DNA from: Lysobacter sp.
Lineage (GTDB): Bacteria > Pseudomonadota > Gammaproteobacteria > Xanthomonadales > Xanthomonadaceae
NCBI GenBank assembly: GCA_011526085.1
Contig: WYBC01000018.1
Location: 1 to 64,000 of the forward strand
Reading direction: 5' to 3'
DNA length: 64,000 nt
Shown here: positions 25,403-35,177 of the stretch, piece by piece
Layout: each line of letters opens with the position of its first letter
How positions within the stretch are numbered: the stretch's first letter is position 1
Position numbers and translations under genes: made by a program
The notes under the pieces: generated by a model
The model's database searches: none
What the model was told of the DNA's origin: nothing
What the model saw: only the letters and a program-made list of their open reading frames with translations

Positions 25403-25821
25403 GCGGCGCCGATCCCCGCGCCATCATCGTCTTCGACGGCGTCTGCGTGCTGTGCAACGGCTGGGTGCGTTTCCTGCTGCGACACGATCGCGGGCAGCGC
25501 TACCGCTTCGCCGCGATGCAGGGCGATGCCGGCCGCCGGCTGCTCGCGGACAACGGCCTCGATCCCGACGACCCCGTGTCCTTCCTGCTGGTCGAATACG
25601 ACTGCGGCCCGTCGCCGCGCGTGTCCACCGACACCGACGCGATGCGCCGCGTGCTGAGCGGGCTGGGCGGGGCGTGGCGTCTGGCCGGGGTGTCGGCGTT
25701 GCTGCCGCACCGCGTGCGCGATCCGCTGTATCGCCTGGTCGCGCGCAACCGCTATCGCTGGTTCGGCCGCCACGATGCCTGCATGGTGCCGGACCCGGCG
25801 CAGGCGCATCGTTTTCTCTGA
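25399..25821 (+). CDS. DCC-family thiol-disulfide oxidoreductase-like protein (YuxK/DUF393)
   Basis: The 140-residue protein begins with the family signature F-D-G-V-C-V-L-C-N-G, giving a thioredoxin-like C-x-x-C, and has the downstream F-A-A-M-Q-G segment. No signal peptide is present, so it is probably cytoplasmic. The ATG overlaps the previous stop by 4 nt. It is the last gene of the coupled rluD-pgeF-DUF4166-DCC set. The redox activity is inferred from the motif; the family is experimentally little studied. Confidence 0.88.
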   Translation: MSGADPRAIIVFDGVCVLCNGWVRFLLRHDRGQRYRFAAMQGDAGRRLLADNGLDPDDPVSFLLVEYDCGPSPRVSTDTDAMRRVLSGLGGAWRLAGVSALLPHRVRDPLYRLVARNRYRWFGRHDACMVPDPAQAHRFL

Positions 25822-25950
25822 CGGCTCGGCAGGTTCCGGCCGGCCGGGCTGAACGGCGCTGCACGGGACCGCGCGCATGGCTGCCGCCGCCTCGTTGGAC
25901 CGCGGATCGCCTTGTTATCGTCCGGGCCTTCCCGCCATGGACTTCCGCGC

Positions 25951-26916
25951 ATGCTTCGACCGTTCGCCCCCTGCCTGCTGTGTGCTGCCCTGCTCCTGAG
26001 TGCGGTCCCCGCGTCCGCCGCATCCCTGGCCGAAGTCCAGTCGCTGCTGGAAGCGCGCGCGCCGACCGCATTGGCGGCCGCCGAAGCGCTGGTGAAGGCG
26101 GAACCCAAGAACGGCGGCGCCTGGGTCGCGCTCACCCGTGCCCGCGTCTACGCGAGGCGTTCCGAAAAAGCGGTGGAAGCCGGCGAACGAGCCACCGAAC
26201 TGTCGCCGAACGACGCCCAGGCGTTCCTCTGGCTGGGCAATGCGCTGGGCAACCGCATCGGCGAGGTCGGCATGTTGTCGAAGATGACGATGGCGCCCGA
26301 TCTGCGCGATGCGTTCGAGCGCGCGGTGAAGCTCGACCCGTCGTTGATCGACGCGCGCAACGCGCTGATCGAGTTCTATCTGCAGGCGCCGGGCGCGATC
26401 GGCGGCGGCATCGACAAGGCCCGGGCGCAGGCGACCGCCATCGCGAAATACGACCGCGCGCGCGGCCTGCTCGCGCAGGCGCGCATCGCGCAGCACGAAA
26501 AGAAACCGGCGCAGGTGGTGAAGGCCTACGAAGATGCGCATGCCCTGAAACCGGGCGACCCGCAGATCCGCGCCGCGCTGTTGGTGGCGTATCAGGAAAC
26601 GAAACGCTGGCCGGAGGCGTACGCCGGGATCAAGCGCTGGATCGCGGAGGAGCCGAAATCGAACAATGCGCACTACCAGCTCGGGCGGCTGGCGGCGGTG
26701 TCCGGGCAGTATCTGGCCGAGGGAGAGGCCGCACTGCGCAAATACCTCGCCATGCCCCGCGGCAAGGACGATCCGGAGCCGAAGCACGCGCGTTATCGCC
26801 TGGGACAGGTGCTGGCGCACGCCGGACGCAAGGATGAAGCGAAGGCCGAGCTGCAGGCGGCGCTGAAGCTCGATCCGAAGTTCAAGGACGCCAGGGACGC
26901 GCTGGCCGCGCTGTGA
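25951..26916 (+). CDS. Exported tetratricopeptide-repeat protein
   Basis: The 321-residue precursor has a signal peptide (M-L-R-P-F-A-P ... A-S-A-A). About six TPR-like helical hairpins follow, with the A-x-x-x-P-x-x-x-x-A-x pattern at each junction (E-L-S-P-N-D-A-Q-A, K-L-D-P-S-L-I-D-A, K-L-D-P-K-F-K-D-A). The role is not known; TPRs mediate protein-protein contacts, here in the periplasm. It sits between the DCC gene and clpB with its own gaps on both sides. The ATG 13 codons into the open frame is chosen because it begins the signal peptide. Confidence 0.85.
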   Translation: MLRPFAPCLLCAALLLSAVPASAASLAEVQSLLEARAPTALAAAEALVKAEPKNGGAWVALTRARVYARRSEKAVEAGERATELSPNDAQAFLWLGNALGNRIGEVGMLSKMTMAPDLRDAFERAVKLDPSLIDARNALIEFYLQAPGAIGGGIDKARAQATAIAKYDRARGLLAQARIAQHEKKPAQVVKAYEDAHALKPGDPQIRAALLVAYQETKRWPEAYAGIKRWIAEEPKSNNAHYQLGRLAAVSGQYLAEGEAALRKYLAMPRGKDDPEPKHARYRLGQVLAHAGRKDEAKAELQAALKLDPKFKDARDALAAL

Positions 26917-26972
26917 ACCGCGGGCGCGTGCGCCGACTTTGATTGCGGTCAAGGTCCGCGCGCGCGGCGGGG

Positions 26973-27000
26973 CTTGGAATTGCGGGCACGGCCCCTATGT
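26973..27000 (+). promoter_or_regulatory. Sigma-32 heat-shock promoter of clpB
   Basis: CTTGGAA at 26973-26979 and CCCCTATGT at 26992-27000 are separated by 12 nt. They match the RpoH consensus (CTTGAAA, 11-16 nt, CCCCATNT) closely. The leader would be about 40 nt. Confidence 0.8.
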
Positions 27001-27045
27001 TCAGGGGCATCGCGGCACGGCCGCCCCAACTCCCGGAGTCCCGCC

Positions 27046-29631
27046 ATGCGCATGGACAAACTCACTTCGCGGTTCCAGCAGGCCATCGCCGACGCGCAGT
27101 CGCTGGCCGTGGGCCGCGACCACAACGTCATCGAACCGGTGCATCTGCTGGTCGCGCTGCTCGACCAGCAGGGTGGCGGCACGCGCCCGCTGCTGGCTCA
27201 GTCCGGCGTCAACGTGCCGGTGCTGCGCGAGCGCCTCGGCGAAGCCATGGAGAAGCTGCCGAAGGTCTCCGGGCAGGCCGGCAGCGTCAATGTCGGCAAC
27301 GATCTCGCGCGCCTGCTCAACGTCACCGACAAGCTCGCGCAGCAGCGCGGTGACGCCTTCATCGCCAGCGAACTGTTCGTGCTCGCCGCGCTCGACGACG
27401 GCGGCGACACCGGCCGCGCGCTGAAGGCCGCGGGCGCCGACAAGCGGAAACTCGAAGCCGCGATCGACGCGATGCGCGGCGGCGAGAAAGTCCAGAGCGA
27501 GAACGCCGAGGAACAGCGGCAGGCGCTGGAGAAATACACCATAGACCTCACCGCGCGCGCCGAATCGGGCAAGCTCGATCCGGTGATCGGTCGCGACGAG
27601 GAAATCCGCCGCACCATCCAGGTGCTGCAGCGGCGCACCAAGAACAATCCGGTGCTGATCGGCGAACCCGGCGTGGGCAAGACCGCGATCGTCGAAGGCC
27701 TCGCCCAGCGCATCGTGAATGGCGAGGTGCCCGAAGGGCTGCGCGGCAAGCGCGTGCTCTCGCTCGACATGGGCGCGCTGATCGCCGGCGCCAAGTTCCG
27801 CGGCGAATTCGAGGAACGGCTGAAGGCGGTGCTCAACGATCTGGCCAAGAACGAGGGCCAGATCATCCTGTTCATCGACGAACTGCACACGATGGTCGGT
27901 GCGGGCAAGGCCGAAGGGTCGATGGACGCCGGCAACATGCTCAAGCCCGCGCTCGCCCGCGGCGAGCTGCACTGCATCGGCGCGACCACGCTGGACGAAT
28001 ACCGCAAGTACGTCGAGAAGGACGCGGCGCTGGAACGTCGCTTCCAGAAGGTGTTCGTCGGCGAGCCCAGCGTCGAGGACACCATCGCGATCCTGCGCGG
28101 GCTGAAGGAAAAGTACGCCGTGCATCACGGCGTCGAGATCACCGACCCGGCGATCGTCGCCGCGGCCACGCTCTCGCACCGTTACATCGCCGACCGCCAG
28201 TTGCCCGACAAGGCCATCGATCTGATGGACGAAGCCGCGTCGCGCATCCGCATGGAAATCGACAGCAAGCCCGAAGAGCTCGACCGCAAGGAGCGCCGGC
28301 TGATCCAGCTCAAGATCCAGCGCGAAGCGCTGAAGAAGGAGAAGGACGACGCCTCGAAGCAGCGGCTGGCCGATCTCGAAACCGAGATCGCCGCGCTGGA
28401 GCGCGCCTTCAACGATCTCGAGGAAATCTGGAAGGCCGAAAAGGCCGCGGTGCAGGGCACCACCAAGGTCAAGGAGCAGATCGAGGCCGCGAAGCTGGAA
28501 CTCGAAGCCGCGCAGCGCCGTCAGGACTACGCGAAGATGAGCGAGATCCAGTACGGCCGCATGCCGGAGCTGGATAAGCAGTTGCAGGCGGCGCAGGCCG
28601 CGGAAACCCAGGGATTCCAGCTGTTGCAGGACAAGGTCACCGACGAGGAGATCGCCGAGGTCGTGTCGCGCTGGACCGGTATCCCGGTGTCGAAGATGCT
28701 CGAAGGCGAGCGCGAGAAGCTGCTGAAGATGGAGCATGCGCTGCACGGCCGCGTGGTCGGCCAGGAAGAAGCGATCAAGGTCGTGTCCGACGCCGTGCGC
28801 CGCTCGCGCGCGGGCCTGAGCGATCCGAACCGTCCCAGCGGCTCGTTCCTGTTCCTCGGCCCCACCGGCGTGGGCAAGACCGAGCTGTGCAAGGCCCTGG
28901 CCGAATTCCTCTTCGACTCCACCGATGCGATGGTGCGCATCGACATGAGCGAATTCATGGAGAAGCACGCGGTCAGCCGCCTGGTCGGCGCGCCTCCGGG
29001 CTACGTCGGTTACGAGGAAGGCGGTTATCTCACCGAAGCGGTGCGCCGCCGCCCGTACAGCGTGATCCTGCTCGACGAAGTCGAGAAGGCGCATCCGGAC
29101 GTGTTCAACATCCTGCTGCAGGTGCTGGACGACGGTCGCCTCACCGACGGCCAGGGCCGCACAGTGGATTTCCGCAACACCGTGATCGTGATGACCTCGA
29201 ATCTCGGTTCGCAGATGATCCAGGAGCTGTCGGACAACGACACCCCCGAGGGCTACACCAAGATGAAGGCGGCGGTGATGGGCGTGGTGCAGGCGCACTT
29301 CCGTCCCGAGTTCATCAATCGCCTCGACGACATCGTGGTGTTCCACCCGCTGGACAAGGCGCAGATCCGCGAGATCGCGAAGATCCAGCTGCGCGGGCTG
29401 GACAAGCGGTTGGCCGAGCGCGGCATCCGCCTCGTCCTGGCCGAGAAGGCGCTCGACTTCCTCGGCAACATCGGTTTCGATCCGGTCTACGGCGCGCGGC
29501 CGCTGAAACGTGCGATCCAGCAGCAGCTGGAAAACCCGCTGGCGCAGAAGATCCTCGCCGGCGACTACGGCAACGGCGACACCGTGCGCGTCGATGCCGA
29601 GGGCGGGCGACTGGTGTTCGGCAAGGACTGA
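27046..29631 (+). CDS. clpB: ATP-dependent disaggregase ClpB
   Basis: ClpB is a hexameric AAA+ chaperone that, with DnaK, extracts polypeptides from aggregates. The 861-residue protein has the N-domain, NBD1 with Walker A G-E-P-G-V-G-K-T, the long coiled-coil M-domain (about residues 400-530), and NBD2 with G-P-T-G-V-G-K-T. The start M-R-M-D-K-L-T matches the family N-terminus (E. coli M-R-L-D-R-L-T) and has GGAG 8 nt upstream. A heat-shock promoter precedes it and a strong terminator follows, so it is a single-gene unit. Confidence 0.98.
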   Translation: MRMDKLTSRFQQAIADAQSLAVGRDHNVIEPVHLLVALLDQQGGGTRPLLAQSGVNVPVLRERLGEAMEKLPKVSGQAGSVNVGNDLARLLNVTDKLAQQRGDAFIASELFVLAALDDGGDTGRALKAAGADKRKLEAAIDAMRGGEKVQSENAEEQRQALEKYTIDLTARAESGKLDPVIGRDEEIRRTIQVLQRRTKNNPVLIGEPGVGKTAIVEGLAQRIVNGEVPEGLRGKRVLSLDMGALIAGAKFRGEFEERLKAVLNDLAKNEGQIILFIDELHTMVGAGKAEGSMDAGNMLKPALARGELHCIGATTLDEYRKYVEKDAALERRFQKVFVGEPSVEDTIAILRGLKEKYAVHHGVEITDPAIVAAATLSHRYIADRQLPDKAIDLMDEAASRIRMEIDSKPEELDRKERRLIQLKIQREALKKEKDDASKQRLADLETEIAALERAFNDLEEIWKAEKAAVQGTTKVKEQIEAAKLELEAAQRRQDYAKMSEIQYGRMPELDKQLQAAQAAETQGFQLLQDKVTDEEIAEVVSRWTGIPVSKMLEGEREKLLKMEHALHGRVVGQEEAIKVVSDAVRRSRAGLSDPNRPSGSFLFLGPTGVGKTELCKALAEFLFDSTDAMVRIDMSEFMEKHAVSRLVGAPPGYVGYEEGGYLTEAVRRRPYSVILLDEVEKAHPDVFNILLQVLDDGRLTDGQGRTVDFRNTVIVMTSNLGSQMIQELSDNDTPEGYTKMKAAVMGVVQAHFRPEFINRLDDIVVFHPLDKAQIREIAKIQLRGLDKRLAERGIRLVLAEKALDFLGNIGFDPVYGARPLKRAIQQQLENPLAQKILAGDYGNGDTVRVDAEGGRLVFGKD

Positions 29632-29635
29632 GCAG

Positions 29636-29674
29636 GAGGACTGCGGGCATCCATCGATGCCCGCAGTCTCCTTT
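29636..29674 (+). terminator. Terminator of clpB
   Basis: A long stem (GGAGGACTGCGGGCAT against ATGCCCGCAGTCTCC, one bulge) and CTTT follow a few bases after the clpB stop. Confidence 0.8.
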
Positions 29675-29799
29675 CCGCTTCCCTGCGGCCACGCATCCGG
29701 GCGACGCCCGACTCGCGTCCGACGGAGCCATCCATGGCTGCGTCGGCAGGCTGATTTCCGGCCGCCTGGCGTCCCTCACGGACGTGTCCGGCGTCGTCC

Positions 29800-31596
29800 C
29801 TACTTGCAGAAAATCCGTTCCACGGTGCGGCCGCTGTCGTCGTTCTCGCCGTCGGTCAGGCGCCGCACCGTGCCCAGCACGACCTTGTAGGCGCAGTTGG
29901 GCCATGCGCCTACGTTCACGAAATGCGTGCCTTGGCCGCCACGCGGCGCGTTGCCCGAAGGCAGCGGCGGCGGGGGCGGGAACGCCGCGGCGCTGCTGAT
30001 GCCGATGCTCCAGCTCGCGGTGAGTTCGTGATCGACGGTGTACTGGATGTTGATCGCATTGGTGATCTTCGAACACGGCGTACCGCCGCCGGCGAACTCC
30101 TGCAGATCGAGCAGATTCACTTCGCCCCAGTTGTTGATGTGGATGCGATCCAGCGCGTTGGTGAACGCGACCGCGCCGCCCACCGGCGCCGCCTCGTAGA
30201 CGATGCGCAGATCGACACCGTTCTTCGGTGCGGTCACGGCGTTGCCCGCGCCGTTGCCAGGCGCATCCAGCGCCGCCTGTACCGCGGTGGTGTCGAGGCG
30301 GATCAGCGGCCCGTAGAAGCCGTCGTCGAGTCCGTTCTGGTCCACGGCGATCCAACCGTCGGCATCCGGCACCACGACATGCGGCGGCGGCGTGCCCCAG
30401 GGCGTGCCCGGCGGCAGTGCGGGCGTCGGCGTGGGATCGGGCGTCGCGCCCGCGCCCTGGATGTAGATCGACTGGAAGGTCCACGCCAGCCCGGTCCCGA
30501 AGGTGTCCCACAGGATCAGTCGCGCACCGACCAGCACCGGATACACCAGTCCGCCGGTGATCGGCAGCAGGCCGGGATTGGCCAGATCCTCGTACAGGAA
30601 GCGATAGCGCGACGGCGTGCCGCCGATCTGTTTCGGGCAATAGCCGCGCAGCTTGGTGGCGCCGAAGAAACCGTAGCCCGGGCCGCCGTGACCCAGGACC
30701 GCGCTGTTGGTCAGGCCGGAGGCGCCGCTGATGTCGCCGTAGATGTGGAAATCGCCGACATGCGTGAACAGCGGATTGTCGAATGGCGGCTGCTGTTCGA
30801 CGTCGACGCACAGCGATACGCAGAAGCAGGGGCCGACGTTCTCGCGATCCGGCTGCCGCGCGCGCGCCTGGGTTTCGGCCAGCAGCGTGGTGCCGGCGCT
30901 TTCGATCCTGAAATACAGATCCGGGCCGCCGGTCCATTCGATGTTGATGAACGGCGAGAACGGCGTGCGCTTGAAGTCCGCGGCGGAGTAGTCGATCCGG
31001 AAATGGCCGCTGCCATCGGTGATCGCGCTGCCCAGCGCGTCGTCGGCGAGCCAGTCGGCATCGAATGCGGAGACGGTCGCGCCGGAGACCGGGATCTGTT
31101 TGCCGCAGACCGTGACCGTGCCGCAGATCGTCCATGCGCCGAACAGACCGCGGAACCAGCACCACCAGCGGAACGGAATGCAGTAATCCCAGGCCGCGAT
31201 CAGGTGGTCGTCGCGTTCGCGCCATTGCGGCTGCAGCGTGGTCAACGTGAACTGGCGCGATTTCGGCGGTACGCGCGGCGGTTTCTGCCGCGGCACGGTG
31301 CCGCAGTGAACGTCGATTTCGAACGGGCCGCCGTCGTATCGACCCTTGTCGTCGAGCGCGATCTCGAAGCGACCGTCGGCATCGAGCACGGCTTCGCCGA
31401 GCAGACGCGTCGATTTTTCGTTGATCTGCGCATCGTCGAGCAGCGTCAGCGTGTCCTTGGGCTGCGCGACCGCGAGCGATACCACGTCCTGCGCCTGCGG
31501 TGGCCGGTACAGGCGCAGCGTCGCGCCCGACAGCGGTTCGGAACATTCCTTGCAGATCAGGCCGCAAAGACGGCCTTTGAACAGATGGCGACTCAT
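29800..31596 (-). CDS. Cysteine-rich protein with transthyretin-like/CarboxypepD_reg-like domains, unknown role
   Basis: I do not recognise a named family for the whole 598-residue protein. It has no signal peptide or membrane segment. The N-terminus has K-G-R-L-C-G-L-I-C-K-E-C and then two or more beta-sandwich units with the carboxypeptidase-regulatory/transthyretin signature: G-A-V-L-D-A-D-G-R-F-E-I, and I-P-V-S-G-A-T-V-S-A-F-D followed by I-T-D-G-S-G-H-F-R-I. A Trp/Cys-rich linker lies between them. The C-terminal half includes Pro-rich linkers (T-P-D-P-T-P-T-P, P-P-P-P-P). The start has AAGGAG 7 nt upstream. It stands alone, and codon use is like the genome. Confidence 0.8.
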   Translation of the reverse strand: MSRHLFKGRLCGLICKECSEPLSGATLRLYRPPQAQDVVSLAVAQPKDTLTLLDDAQINEKSTRLLGEAVLDADGRFEIALDDKGRYDGGPFEIDVHCGTVPRQKPPRVPPKSRQFTLTTLQPQWRERDDHLIAAWDYCIPFRWWCWFRGLFGAWTICGTVTVCGKQIPVSGATVSAFDADWLADDALGSAITDGSGHFRIDYSAADFKRTPFSPFINIEWTGGPDLYFRIESAGTTLLAETQARARQPDRENVGPCFCVSLCVDVEQQPPFDNPLFTHVGDFHIYGDISGASGLTNSAVLGHGGPGYGFFGATKLRGYCPKQIGGTPSRYRFLYEDLANPGLLPITGGLVYPVLVGARLILWDTFGTGLAWTFQSIYIQGAGATPDPTPTPALPPGTPWGTPPPHVVVPDADGWIAVDQNGLDDGFYGPLIRLDTTAVQAALDAPGNGAGNAVTAPKNGVDLRIVYEAAPVGGAVAFTNALDRIHINNWGEVNLLDLQEFAGGGTPCSKITNAINIQYTVDHELTASWSIGISSAAAFPPPPPLPSGNAPRGGQGTHFVNVGAWPNCAYKVVLGTVRRLTDGENDDSGRTVERIFCK

Positions 31597-32051
31597 GGGG
31601 TTCTCCTTGAGAGGAAAGCGGAACGCGCGCGGAACATGCGGCCGGGACGGATCGATGCCGGCCGGTGCCGCAGCGATGCGCGCGAGAGGGGGGCGCCGCC
31701 ATGCACGGACGCCGATCGATGGTCGGCGACCCTTGTGCCGCGCGATGACCGGTGCCGTCGTCGCGACGGGCACGATCGCCCGTGCCGCGCATGGCGCGGG
31801 TGTCGTTAGTCGCGCGAAGCCTGCGCATCGCGGCGGTGTCGCCGCGAACGTGCGTCAGCGGAATGCGATGAAGATCGATCTCATGCGAAACATGCGTTGC
31901 CTCCTGAGCGTCCCTTGCCAGTTTCGCTCTTCAATGATCCGCCCTGCACGGAAGCAAACGCGCCCGCGTCGCCGATACGGACAGGCGACGGCAGGTTTCT
32001 TTCGTCGGATTCAGCGGCTGAATGCCGATCCGCGCTTTCGATGCACCCGGT
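31597..32051. other. Long leader/intergenic region with a 12-codon mini-ORF
   Basis: Between yceH and the 598-residue gene, both on the minus strand, I see no normal gene. The one notable item is the short peptide frame at 31855-31893. Confidence 0.4.
31855..31893 (-). CDS. Possible 12-residue leader peptide
   Basis: AGGAGG followed 6 nt later by ATG opens M-F-R-M-R-S-I-F-I-A-F-R and a stop. The ribosome-binding site is among the best in the window, but the frame is tiny. It could be a leader peptide for the 598-residue gene 260 nt downstream, or chance. Confidence 0.3.
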   Translation of the reverse strand: MFRMRSIFIAFR

Positions 32052-32723
32052 TCATTCCTGCGCTTCGACCGAGGTGTCCGCTGCGCGCGCTTCCAGCGCC
32101 GCCACACGTTCTTCCAGCGCTTCGATCCGCGCGAGCAGGGCGTCGGCGGCGCCGTCGTCGCGGGCGCGCGTCTCCGCAGGTTCCGGGCCGCGCTCCGGCA
32201 TCGCCGGTTCGCCGCACAGCAGATGCGCGTAGCGGTCTTCGCGCTGGCCGGCGCCGCGCGGCAGCCGGCGCACCAGCGGCGCATCGCGTTCGGCGAGGCG
32301 GTCCAGCGCGTGCTTCACGTCGTCGATGCCGGCGAAACGATGCTGGCGTTCGCTGCGCGCCAACAATTCGTGCAGCGTCTGCGGGCCGCGCAGCAGCAGC
32401 AGCGCGATCAGGCTGGTCTGCGCCGGCGTGAGGTCGTAGATCTTGTCGAGCCGGTGGTGATAGCGCTCGCTGCGCGCGCCGTATTCGGATTTCACGAGGC
32501 CGCGCGGTTCGAGTTGGCGCAGGGCGTGGCCGATCTCTCCGGGGCTGAGATTGGTGACCGGCTCGCGCGCGGTCTTCTGGTTGCAGGCCAGCACGATGTT
32601 GTTGAGCGTCAGCGGGTAGACGTCCGGGGTGGTCGCGGCCTTCTCGACGAGACTGCCGAGGATCCGGGCCTCGGCGGGCGTGAGCTGCGGCGGCGGGGCG
32701 GGGCTGTCCTGGGCGTTGTCCAT
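32052..32723 (-). CDS. yceH: YceH family protein (DUF480/UPF0502)
   Basis: The 223-residue protein consists of two winged-helix-like domains (L-T-P-A-E-A-R-I-L-G-S-L-V-E-K start, N-Q-K-T, L-T-P-A-Q-T-S-L-I-A-L-L-L-L-R-G-P). A C-terminal coiled coil (L-L-A-R-I-E-A-L-E-E-R-V-A-A-L-E) ends it. The family is conserved in proteobacteria and may bind DNA, but its function is unclear. The ATG giving M-D-N-A-Q-D is chosen; the upstream 48-codon extension is Arg-rich and lacks family similarity. Confidence 0.88.
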   Translation of the reverse strand: MDNAQDSPAPPPQLTPAEARILGSLVEKAATTPDVYPLTLNNIVLACNQKTAREPVTNLSPGEIGHALRQLEPRGLVKSEYGARSERYHHRLDKIYDLTPAQTSLIALLLLRGPQTLHELLARSERQHRFAGIDDVKHALDRLAERDAPLVRRLPRGAGQREDRYAHLLCGEPAMPERGPEPAETRARDDGAADALLARIEALEERVAALEARAADTSVEAQE

Positions 32724-32914
32724 GGGTCTGCGGACTCTCTGCGGCGAATCGCACGATTCTGATCCCGCGATTCTAATCGCATGGCGGCGGCTGCACGGTG
32801 CCCTGCATGGTCCTGGCGGTATCCTGCACGAGCGTCGGCGCGACCGCCCGGCTTGCCGGAGATTCATGGTGGCGGGCGCACGCTGTCCGCTGGTCCACTT
32901 CCCAGGAGTCTCCG

Positions 32915-33349
32915 ATGCGCGCTCACCTCTTCCGTGGCCTGGCGTTGAGCCTGGCCCTGATCGCCGCGCCGACGGCGATGGCAGGCGATCTCACCTGCAA
33001 GATGACCTACAACATCTCCGGCTGGTCCGCGTTCTACAAGACCGCCAGCGGTACCGGCGACATCCACTGCAGCAACGGTCAGCGCATGTCGGTCCGCATC
33101 GAGACCAAGGGCGGCGGCCTGACCTTCGGCAAATACAAGATCCAGAACGGTTTCGGCGAGTTCGCGAACGTCGACGACATCCGCGACGTGCTCGGCAGCT
33201 ATGCGACCGCCGAGGCGCATGCCGCGGCCGAGAAAAGCGCTTCGGGCCAGGCGATGACCAACGGCAAGGTGTCGCTGGCGCTGGCCGGGAAGGGCAAGGG
33301 CTGGTCGCTGGGCGTGGCCTTCAGCAAGTTCACGATCAGCGCGCGCTGA
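32915..33349 (+). CDS. Small exported hypothetical protein
   Basis: The 144-residue precursor has a clear signal peptide (M-R-A-H-L-F ... A-M-A-G-D), CAGGAG 8 nt upstream, and two cysteines in the mature part (L-T-C-K, I-H-C-S) that could form a disulfide. The mature domain is Gly/Ala-rich with alternating beta-like hydrophobics (M-S-V-R-I-E-T-K-G-G-G-L-T-F-G). I do not recognise the family. It is convergent with the antiporter gene, only 9 bp apart. Confidence 0.8.
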   Translation: MRAHLFRGLALSLALIAAPTAMAGDLTCKMTYNISGWSAFYKTASGTGDIHCSNGQRMSVRIETKGGGLTFGKYKIQNGFGEFANVDDIRDVLGSYATAEAHAAAEKSASGQAMTNGKVSLALAGKGKGWSLGVAFSKFTISAR

Positions 33350-33358
33350 TCGTCGGGC

Positions 33359-35005
33359 TCAGGTCGCCGACCGCAGCGGACCGCTGCGGTATTGCGGCAT
33401 CGCGGTGATCATTTCGCCGAGCGAATGCGCCAGCGCATGTTCGGCCAGCAGCGCGGCGTCCGCACCGCGCTGCAGCAGATGTTTCACCGCCTCGTCGCTG
33501 TGCGCGCGCGCGAGCACCGGAATGGAGGTCGTGCCGAGCTTGAGCCTTTGCGCGACCTTGCCGGCTTCCAGCGGATCCGGGATGGTCAGCACCGCGAGCG
33601 CGGCTTCGCCGGGCATCGCCTCGGCCAGCACGTCGTCGTCGGCGGCGTTGCCGCGGATCGCGGTGTATCCCGCGGCGCGGGCGTTGATGACCTTGTCGCC
33701 GTCGGTATCGATCACCATGAAGGGCACGTTCGCGCGCTGCAGCACTTCGGCCAGCTTCACGCCGACACGGCCGTAGCCGATCAGCAGGACGTGACCCTGC
33801 GGCGGGCGCGTCGCCGTCGTCTGCACGGTGTCCGGCTTGCGGGTACGCCGCGCCATCAGCGCGAACAGCGGCGGATTGATCAGGATCGAGAGGATCGCGC
33901 CGGCGAGGATGAGATCGCGCGATTCGTCCGACATCAATCCGAGCGAAGCGCCCAGTCCGATCAGGATGAAGGAGAACTCGCCGATCTGGGCGAGGCTGGC
34001 GGCGATGGTCAGCGCGATGTCGTTGCTCTTGCCGAGCATCCGCACCACCGCCCAGGCCGCCAGCGATTTGCCGATCACGATGATGCCCAGCGTTTCCAGC
34101 ACCATCAGCGGATGCCGGACGAGGATCATCGGGTCGAACAGCATGCCTACCGACACGAAGAACAGCACCGCGAAGGCGTCGCGCAGCGGCAGCGAATCTT
34201 CCGCGGCCTTGTGCCCGAACGGCGATTCGTTGAGCAGCATGCCGGCGAAGAACGCGCCGAGCGCGAACGAGACGCCGAACAGTTCCGCCGCGCCGAAGGC
34301 GATGCCCATGGCGCACGCCAGCACGAACAGCGTGAACAGTTCGCGCGAACCGGTGCCGGCGACGCGTTCCAGCAGCCAGGGCAGCACGCGCCGGCCGACG
34401 AGCAGCATCAGCGCGACGAAGCCGCCGACCTTCAACAGCGTCGTGAGCAGCGCGGTGCCGAGGCCGCCGGTGTCGGCGCCGCCGTTCGCGGCGAGCGCGG
34501 GCACGAGCACCAGCGCGAGCACCATCGCCAGATCCTCGACGATGAGCCAGCCGATCGCGATGCGGCCGCGTTCGCTGTCCAGCAGTCGCGCGGTCTCCAG
34601 CGCGCGCAGCAGCACCACGGTGCTCGCCACCGACAGCGACAGGCCGAAGATCAGGCTTTCGCCGTCCGGCCAGCCGAGGCGCGTGCCGAGGAACCAGCCC
34701 ATCGCGGTGGCCGCGGCCATCTGCACGATCGCCCCGGGCACCGCGATCCGGCGCACGTCCATCAGATCGCGCATCGAGAAGTGCAGGCCGACGCCGAACA
34801 TCAGCAGGATCACGCCGATTTCCGCGAGCTGGGGCGCGAGGGTTTCGTCGCCGACATAGCCGGGCGTGTGCGGGCCCACCAGCACGCCCGCGAGCAGATA
34901 ACCGACGATGGGCGAGAACCGCAACCGGTGCGCCAGCAGCCCGAAGACGAAGGCCAGCACGAAGCCGATGCAGAGCATCGCGATGAGCGAGGTGTGATGC
35001 GGCAT
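33359..35005 (-). CDS. ybaL: Monovalent cation:proton antiporter, YbaL/KefB-like (CPA2)
   Basis: The 548-residue inner-membrane protein has about 12 transmembrane helices of the Na+/H+ exchanger fold (F-S-P-I-V-G-Y-L-L-A-G-V-L-V-G-P, V-E-D-L-A-M-V). A cytoplasmic TrkA-N (RCK) domain has the nucleotide-binding G-Y-G-R-V-G and a distal acidic D-T-D-G. The family exports K+ or Na+ in exchange for protons. It resembles YbaL more than KefB/C because the glutathione-regulated insert is not obvious. The start at M-P-H-H-T is preferred over the 24-codon upstream extension. Confidence 0.88.
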   Translation of the reverse strand: MPHHTSLIAMLCIGFVLAFVFGLLAHRLRFSPIVGYLLAGVLVGPHTPGYVGDETLAPQLAEIGVILLMFGVGLHFSMRDLMDVRRIAVPGAIVQMAAATAMGWFLGTRLGWPDGESLIFGLSLSVASTVVLLRALETARLLDSERGRIAIGWLIVEDLAMVLALVLVPALAANGGADTGGLGTALLTTLLKVGGFVALMLLVGRRVLPWLLERVAGTGSRELFTLFVLACAMGIAFGAAELFGVSFALGAFFAGMLLNESPFGHKAAEDSLPLRDAFAVLFFVSVGMLFDPMILVRHPLMVLETLGIIVIGKSLAAWAVVRMLGKSNDIALTIAASLAQIGEFSFILIGLGASLGLMSDESRDLILAGAILSILINPPLFALMARRTRKPDTVQTTATRPPQGHVLLIGYGRVGVKLAEVLQRANVPFMVIDTDGDKVINARAAGYTAIRGNAADDDVLAEAMPGEAALAVLTIPDPLEAGKVAQRLKLGTTSIPVLARAHSDEAVKHLLQRGADAALLAEHALAHSLGEMITAMPQYRSGPLRSAT

Positions 35006-35089
35006 GACCGCACTATAAATGAACGCGCGCCGATTCCCTGTCCGGGCGTTCATGTTTCCGGGCGACGCCGCGCGCACGTTCCGGAACGA

Positions 35090-35116
35090 GGAAGCCCCCG
35101 ACGGGCGGGGGCTTCC
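35090..35116. terminator. Terminator-like hairpin beside the TonB receptor gene
   Basis: Perfect 11-bp arms GGAAGCCCCCG/CGGGGGCTTCC with a 5-nt loop lie downstream of the receptor stop and upstream of the antiporter gene. It lacks a good T-tract. Confidence 0.6.
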
Positions 35117-35177
35117 GGGGTCATGCGTGCGCGCCGGTGTTCAAGAACGTCGGCGCCCGCGGGTCAATCTCCGCGGA

